Shown here piece after piece: positions 5,951-9,608 of a DNA stretch of 9,608 bases. The DNA lies in NCBI GenBank assembly GCA_025966215.1, contig JAOPVM010000020.1, forward strand, positions 1-9,608, in the 5' to 3' direction. Under the pieces are notes generated by a model that was given only the letters and a program-made list of their open reading frames with translations, was not told where the DNA came from and ran no database searches. The stretch's first letter is position 1. The number at the start of each line of letters is the position of its first letter. A program made the translations under genes and the position numbers. Source of the DNA: Klenkia sp. (GTDB lineage Bacteria > Actinomycetota > Actinomycetes > Mycobacteriales > Geodermatophilaceae).

Positions 5951-6630
5951 CGTCGCCACCTCCCGGCCAGCACGACCGCCACCACCGCGGCGATCACCTG
6001 CACCCCGGCCGGCACGACCGGGGTGAGCACCAGCGCGACCACCGCACCGCCGAGGGCGACCCGGCGTTGGGCGGCGGGCTCGGCCCAGGTCCGCTGCAGC
6101 CGGGGCCAGAGCAGCGCCAGGAAGGCCGCCGGCACGACGGCGTCCAGGGCGGCCTGCGCCGTCCCACCCAGCCCGTCGGCGCCCAACGCACCCACCAGCG
6201 TCATCACGTTCCAGCCGAGGTAGATGGTGGCGCCGCCGGCGGTGAAGGCCAGCCGGGCCAGCTCCCGGTCCGGGGCGGCCACGGCCAGTGCGGTGGTCTC
6301 GTCGATCACCCAGTGCGCGGCCGCGGCCCGTCGGGCCGCGCCCCGGGTCCGCAGCAGCGGCACCAGCCGGACCCCGTAGACGGTGTTGCGGGTGCCCAGG
6401 AGCAGGGCGCTGCCGATCGCGGCGACGGCTCCCCCGCCGGCGCCGAGCACGCCGACCAGCGCGAACTGGGAGGCGCCGGTGAACATCAGCAGCGACAGCG
6501 CGCAGGCCTGCCAGGGGTCCAGCCCGGCGGTCACCGCGGCCGCACCGAAGGCGACGCCGTAGAGACCCACCGCGACGCCGAGCCCCACCGCGTCGCGCAG
6601 TGTGGAGGCGCGGGTCGCGTCGGTGGTCAC
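5947..6630 (-). CDS. azlC: AzlC-family large subunit of a branched-chain amino acid exporter
   Basis: A 227-residue inner-membrane protein, slightly short of the usual 230-250. It shows AzlC landmarks: GVAVGLYGVAFGAAAVTAGL (18-37), LSLLMFTGASQFALVGVLGAGG (45-66), the conserved LLGTRNTVYGVRL stretch (77-89) and HWVIDETTALA (106-116). These define the large subunit of the AzlCD/BrnFE exporter of branched-chain amino acids. The GTG at 6630 has no Shine-Dalgarno but sits eight bases after a TAGGCT -10 box, suggesting a leaderless message. It is divergent from mrp with 49 bases between the start codons. No adjacent Lrp/AsnC regulator, the usual partner in BrnFE systems, is in the window. ATG codons further upstream would run into mrp antisense and are rejected. 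Confidence 0.9.
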   Translation of the reverse strand: MTTDATRASTLRDAVGLGVAVGLYGVAFGAAAVTAGLDPWQACALSLLMFTGASQFALVGVLGAGGGAVAAIGSALLLGTRNTVYGVRLVPLLRTRGAARRAAAAHWVIDETTALAVAAPDRELARLAFTAGGATIYLGWNVMTLVGALGADGLGGTAQAALDAVVPAAFLALLWPRLQRTWAEPAAQRRVALGGAVVALVLTPVVPAGVQVIAAVVAVVLAGRWRR

Positions 6631-6668
6631 GACCGCGCAGCCTAGGGAGGGGCCAGAACAGCGGTCGT
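6629..6668. promoter_or_regulatory. Long-spaced inverted repeat in the azlC/mrp divergent region, candidate operator
   Basis: ACGACCGC (6629-6636) and its exact reverse complement GCGGTCGT (6661-6668) are separated by 24 bases, so arm centres are 32 bp apart, close to three helical turns. The left arm covers the azlC start and expected transcription start; the right arm abuts the mrp -10 box. This could be a pair of half-sites on one face of the DNA, or chance in GC-rich sequence. Confidence 0.35.
6639..6644 (-). promoter_or_regulatory. Candidate -10 box of azlC, leaderless spacing
   Basis: TAGGCT on the minus strand fits TANNNT and ends eight bases before the azlC GTG. No TTGAC-like -35 is seen at 16-18 bp spacing. 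Confidence 0.45.
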
Positions 6669-6673
6669 ACAGT
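6668..6673 (+). promoter_or_regulatory. Candidate -10 box of mrp, leaderless spacing
   Basis: TACAGT fits TANNNT and ends six bases before the mrp ATG, so transcription would begin at the A of ATG. The same eight bases, TACAGTGG, recur upstream of tatB. No convincing -35 is visible; its expected place is next to the azlC -10 box. Confidence 0.5.
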
Positions 6674-6679
6674 GGCGCC

Positions 6680-7840
6680 ATGACCGAGACGATGACCGGC
6701 ACGCCGGCGCTCGACGCCGTCAACGCGGCCCTGGCCACCGTCCAGGACCCCGAGATCAACCGGCCGCTGCCGGAGCTCGGGATGATCAAGGACGTCCAGC
6801 TGGGCGTGGGCGGTGACCCCGGCGCGGTGCGGGTCGAGGTGTACCTCACCGTCTCCGGCTGCCCGATGCGCGACACCATCACCGACCGGGTCACCGAGGC
6901 CGTCACCCGGGTGCCCGGGGTGACCACCGTGCAGGTCGGCCTGGACGTGATGAACGACGAGCAACGCACCGAGCTGCGCAAGACCGTCCGCGGCACCGAC
7001 GCCCCCGAGGCCGTCATCCCCTTCGCCCAGCCGGGCTCGCTGACCCGGGTCTACGCGGTCGCCTCCGGCAAGGGCGGGGTGGGCAAGTCCAGCGTGACGG
7101 TGAACCTGGCCGCCTCGCTGGCCCGCCGCGGCCTCTCGGTGGGCGTCGTGGACGCCGACATCTACGGCCACTCGGTGCCCCGCATGCTGGGCGTGGACGA
7201 CAAGCCCACCCAGGTCGAGAACATGATCATGCCGCCGCAGTCCTACGGCGTGAAGGTCATCTCGATCGGCATGTTCACCCCGGGCAACACCCCCGTCGTC
7301 TGGCGCGGGCCGATGCTGCACCGCGCCCTCCAGCAGTTCCTCGCCGACGTCTGGTGGGGCGACCTGGACGTGCTGCTCATGGACCTCCCCCCGGGCACCG
7401 GCGACGTCGCCATCTCGGTGGCCCAGCTGGTCCCGAACGCCGAGATCCTCGTGGTGACCACCCCGCAGCAGGCCGCCGCCGAGGTGGCCGAGCGCGCCGG
7501 GGCGATCGCCACCCAGACCCACCAGCAGGTGGTCGGGGTCGTGGAGAACATGTCCTGGCTCGAGCTGCCCGACGGCTCCCGGATGGAGCTCTTCGGCTCC
7601 GGCGGTGGTCAGGCCGTGTCCGACGCGCTGACCAAGACCCTGGGTGCCCGCGTCCCGCTGCTGGGTCAGATCCCGCTGGACACCCGTCTGCGCGAGGCCG
7701 GTGACGCCGGCGCCCCGATCGTGCTGGCCCAGCCCGACGCTCCGGCCGCCCAGGCGCTGGAGAAGATCGCCGAGGGCCTCGCCGTCCGCTCCCGCGGGCT
7801 GTCGGGCATGTCGCTGGGGCTCACGCCCGTCCGCAGGTAG
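6680..7840 (+). CDS. mrp: Mrp/NBP35-family P-loop ATPase, iron-sulfur cluster carrier
   Basis: A 386-residue cytosolic protein. The N-terminal MIP18 (DUF59) domain spans about 10-95, with VQDPEINRPLPELGMIKDV and a conserved Cys at 61 (SGCPMRD). The ATPase domain (about 120-375) has a deviant Walker A GKGGVGKS (130-137), VDADIYGHSVPRMLG (158-172), the Walker B-like LLMDLPPGTGD (232-242) and ENMSWLELPDG (289-299). Family members bind and transfer Fe-S clusters using a CxxC pair just after ENMS. That pair is absent here, and Cys61 is the only cysteine. As I recall, the mycobacterial homologue also lacks it, so this may be an actinobacterial subtype. No Shine-Dalgarno precedes the ATG, but a TACAGT -10 sits six bases upstream, so a leaderless mRNA is likely. 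Its stop is one base from the convergent tatB stop. Confidence 0.95.
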   Translation: MTETMTGTPALDAVNAALATVQDPEINRPLPELGMIKDVQLGVGGDPGAVRVEVYLTVSGCPMRDTITDRVTEAVTRVPGVTTVQVGLDVMNDEQRTELRKTVRGTDAPEAVIPFAQPGSLTRVYAVASGKGGVGKSSVTVNLAASLARRGLSVGVVDADIYGHSVPRMLGVDDKPTQVENMIMPPQSYGVKVISIGMFTPGNTPVVWRGPMLHRALQQFLADVWWGDLDVLLMDLPPGTGDVAISVAQLVPNAEILVVTTPQQAAAEVAERAGAIATQTHQQVVGVVENMSWLELPDGSRMELFGSGGGQAVSDALTKTLGARVPLLGQIPLDTRLREAGDAGAPIVLAQPDAPAAQALEKIAEGLAVRSRGLSGMSLGLTPVRR

Positions 7841-7841
7841 G

Positions 7842-8222
7842 TCAGGTCGCGTCGGTGTCGTAGGGCGCGGGCCGCGAGCGGTCCCGCGCCCTGCTCCCGG
7901 CGGCCGTGGTCGCCCCGGCAGCGGCCGGGGTCGCCGAACGCGGGCCCGAGGCCCGGCGCACCGGCGGCTGCTCGTCGCCCACGAGCTGCTGTCGGATGAA
8001 GGTGCGGGGGTTGTACTGCCGCAGGTCCAGGTCGCGCAGCTGGTCGAAGTCCTCGCCCAGGCTGTCGTGCAGCTGCCCGCGCACCCCGGTCACGGCCTCA
8101 CGGACCCGCTTGAGCCCCTGGGCCGCGTCCTTGGCCAGCGAGGGCAGCCGGTCGGGCCCGAAGATGAACAGGGCCGCGAGCCCGAGGACGATGATCTCGC
8201 CCCAGCCGATCGAGTCGAACAC
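7842..8222 (-). CDS. tatB: Sec-independent protein translocase component TatB
   Basis: A 126-residue protein with TatB architecture: a very short N-terminus, one membrane helix (about 5-21, IGWGEIIVLGLAALFIF) with the family's conserved early Glu at 9, the FGPDRLP hinge (21-27), an amphipathic helix (about 28-58, SLAKDAAQGLKRVREAVTGV) and a disordered Ala/Arg/Ser-rich tail. The LRQYNPRTFIRQQL segment (67-80) is characteristic of actinobacterial TatB. With TatC it forms the twin-arginine signal receptor in the inner membrane; tatA and tatC are not in the window. The GTG start is supported by GGGAGGG at 8231-8237, eight bases upstream. It follows htrA on the same strand after 60 bases, with a possible own promoter in the gap. 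Convergent with mrp, with one base between the stops. Confidence 0.94.
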   Translation of the reverse strand: MFDSIGWGEIIVLGLAALFIFGPDRLPSLAKDAAQGLKRVREAVTGVRGQLHDSLGEDFDQLRDLDLRQYNPRTFIRQQLVGDEQPPVRRASGPRSATPAAAGATTAAGSRARDRSRPAPYDTDAT

Positions 8223-8230
8223 CTGCCGCC

Positions 8231-8260
8231 CCCTCCCGTGAAGCCGTCGGACCCACTGTA
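8231..8260 (-). promoter_or_regulatory. Possible tatB promoter and Shine-Dalgarno in the htrA-tatB gap
   Basis: On the minus strand TACAGT (8255-8260) matches TANNNT and would give a leader of about 26 bases containing GGGAGGG (8231-8237). No good -35 is visible. The Shine-Dalgarno is convincing; the promoter is tentative, and read-through from htrA is also expected. Confidence 0.4.
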
Positions 8261-8282
8261 GGCAGGCCGCCTGGGCGTGGGC

Positions 8283-9608
8283 TCAGGCCGTGCCGAGGGT
8301 CGCCTGGACCTCGCTGGAGCCGCCCCCGCGGACCACCTCGACGGTGACCACGTCCCCCGGTGACCGGGCGTCGACGGCGACCACCAGCTCCTCGCTGCTG
8401 CCCACCCGCTGCCCGTCGACGGCGATGATGACGTCCTGCTCGGCGATGCCGGCCTGCTCGGCCGGGCTGCCGGGCTCGACGTTGACCACCAGTGCGCCGT
8501 CCCGGGCGCCGTCGGTGACCGACCGGGCCTGCACGCCCAGCGAGGCGTGCACGGCGGTGCCGGTGCTGATCAGCTGTTCGGCGATCCGGTCGACGGTGTC
8601 CACCGGGATCGCGAAGCTCAGGCCGATGGAACCACTGCCCAGGGTGGCGATGGCGGTGTTGATGCCGATCAGCGCCCCGGTGGCGTCCACGAGCGCACCG
8701 CCGGAGTTGCCCGGGTTGATCGGGGCGTCGGTCTGCACGGCGTTGATGACCGCGTTGGTGTCGCTGCCCTGACCGGAGAGCCGGACCGGGCGGTCCAGGG
8801 CGCTGACGATGCCGCTGGTGACCGTGCCGGCCAGGCCCAGCGGGGAGCCCAGCGCCACCACCGGGTCACCCACGACGACCTGGTCGGACGTGCCGAGGGT
8901 GGCCTGCACGAGTCCGGGCTTGTCCACCCGGAGGACGGCGAGGTCGCTGGCCGGGTCGCGCCCGACGATGGTCGCGGCCGACCCGCTGCCGTCGGAGAAG
9001 ACAGCGCGGATCTCCGCACCCTCGACCCCGTCGGCGCCGGAGACCACGTGGTTGTTGGTGACGATGTAGCCGGCGCCGGCGTCGATGACGACCCCGGAGC
9101 CCGACCCGCCGGCCTCCCCGACCCGCACCTCGATCGAGACCACCGCCGGGCTGACCGCGGCGGCGATCTCCGAGATCGACCCCGGCTCACGGGTGATGCC
9201 CGGGGAGACCTGGGTGAGGGAGGTGCCCGGGGACAGCAGCGGCTCCTCGTCGGCGGTCCGGCCCAGGTACCAGCCCAGCGAGCCGCCGAGGGCGGCCACG
9301 AAGACCAGTGCCAGCAGGGCCAGGGCGCCCAGCCGGACCGACACGTCGCCCAGCCGCAGCCGGCGGCGGCCCCGGGGGTCGACGACGAGCGGGCCGTCGT
9401 CCTCGGTGTCCTCCTCGGGGTAGGCCGCGGGAGCACCGAGCCGGGCCGTGGCCGCGGGGTCCCGCCACGGGTCGTCGGCCGCGTCGGACTTCCACCAGGG
9501 ACCGCTGGCGGTGCGTCGCTGGCCGGGGCGGCCGCCGGGTGGCTCCCCGATGCCGGACTGGCCGGCGCGCGGGGCGAAGGCACGCAGCACGGCCTCCGGC
9601 GGCGGAGC
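8283..9608 (-). CDS. htrA: HtrA/DegP-like membrane-anchored trypsin-type serine protease with PDZ domain (5' end outside window)
   Basis: The visible 442 codons run to the right edge without a start being needed. A GTG at 9590 exists, but GGAGG is only two bases before it and the frame continues open upstream (APPPEA), so I treat the gene as partial. Numbering from 9590: a disordered acidic cytoplasmic region (1-86), one membrane helix (about 87-108), a linker, the protease domain (about 138-340) with an intact triad His181 (VTNNHVVS), Asp216 (SDLAVLRV) and Ser296 (INPGNSGGAL), and one PDZ domain (about 345-430, with SPAEQAGIAEQDVIIAVDG). The active site would face outside the membrane, degrading misfolded envelope proteins. 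As recalled, in mycobacteria the homologue lies next to sigE and its anti-sigma factor, which may be just beyond the edge. It precedes tatB by 60 bases. Confidence 0.93.
   Translation of the reverse strand, partial: APPPEAVLRAFAPRAGQSGIGEPPGGRPGQRRTASGPWWKSDAADDPWRDPAATARLGAPAAYPEEDTEDDGPLVVDPRGRRRLRLGDVSVRLGALALLALVFVAALGGSLGWYLGRTADEEPLLSPGTSLTQVSPGITREPGSISEIAAAVSPAVVSIEVRVGEAGGSGSGVVIDAGAGYIVTNNHVVSGADGVEGAEIRAVFSDGSGSAATIVGRDPASDLAVLRVDKPGLVQATLGTSDQVVVGDPVVALGSPLGLAGTVTSGIVSALDRPVRLSGQGSDTNAVINAVQTDAPINPGNSGGALVDATGALIGINTAIATLGSGSIGLSFAIPVDTVDRIAEQLISTGTAVHASLGVQARSVTDGARDGALVVNVEPGSPAEQAGIAEQDVIIAVDGQRVGSSEELVVAVDARSPGDVVTVEVVRGGGSSEVQATLGTA

Noticed and set aside
5408..6223. Plus-strand frame reading Glu/Gln-Val-Val-His repeats
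   Set aside because: It is the antisense reading of the DDLV repeat and of azlC/azlD. In this frame the repeat-unit difference is non-synonymous, and the rest is low-complexity.
5951..7522. Minus-strand extension of azlD upstream of 5950
   Set aside because: It is out of frame with azlC and antisense to mrp. The GTGA overlap with the azlC stop gives a normal-length AzlD.

Overview
The window is very G+C-rich, with G or C at almost every third codon position, frequent GTG starts and short intergenic gaps. It looks like the chromosome of a high-G+C actinobacterium. Protein flavour (CoA ester lyase, AzlC/AzlD, MatC-like carrier, HtrA-TatB pair) would fit the Geodermatophilaceae (Blastococcus/Modestobacter/Geodermatophilus), but the genus is an inference from memory. 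No rRNA, tRNA, CRISPR array, insertion sequence, phage gene or attachment site was found. The longest stretch without a gene is about 97 bases (5353-5449).

Layout. (1) 1-2170, minus strand: phzF-like isomerase, then a DMT/EamA transporter coupled to it by a one-base stop/start overlap, then after 51 bases the N-terminal third of a CitE/HpcH-type CoA ester lyase that runs off the left edge. (2) 2258-4046, plus strand, divergent from phzF: a soluble PRC-barrel/MgtE-N/CBS protein whose stop overlaps the start of a DUF1003 membrane protein by 8 bases. (3) 4060-6630, minus strand: azlC-azlD (branched-chain amino acid exporter type, 4-base overlap), a 60-codon ORF with a perfect Asp-Asp-Leu-Val repeat three bases after azlD, and then a MatC/SLC13-type dicarboxylate carrier. 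(4) 6680-7840, plus strand: mrp, a MIP18-domain P-loop ATPase of Fe-S cluster assembly, divergent from azlC. (5) 7842-9608, minus strand: an HtrA/DegP-like membrane serine protease (5' end beyond the right edge) followed by tatB.

How the parts fit. As I recall it, htrA-tatB-mrp-MgtE-like-DUF1003 genes also lie close together in Mycobacterium near sigE, so the right half looks like a conserved actinobacterial envelope-stress/secretion neighbourhood with transporter genes inserted. The most original signals are regulatory. Three genes without a Shine-Dalgarno (mrp, azlC, phzF) each have a TANNNT -10 box 6-8 bases before the start codon, the spacing expected for leaderless transcripts. The genes with clear Shine-Dalgarno sites do not. 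The azlC/mrp divergent region also carries an 8-bp inverted repeat with arm centres 32 bp apart, and the phzF/MgtE-like divergent region carries an 18-bp near-perfect palindrome. The MgtE-like/DUF1003 gene pair and the repeat-bearing small ORF are the best candidates for undescribed biology. Most of the window is ordinary core genome.
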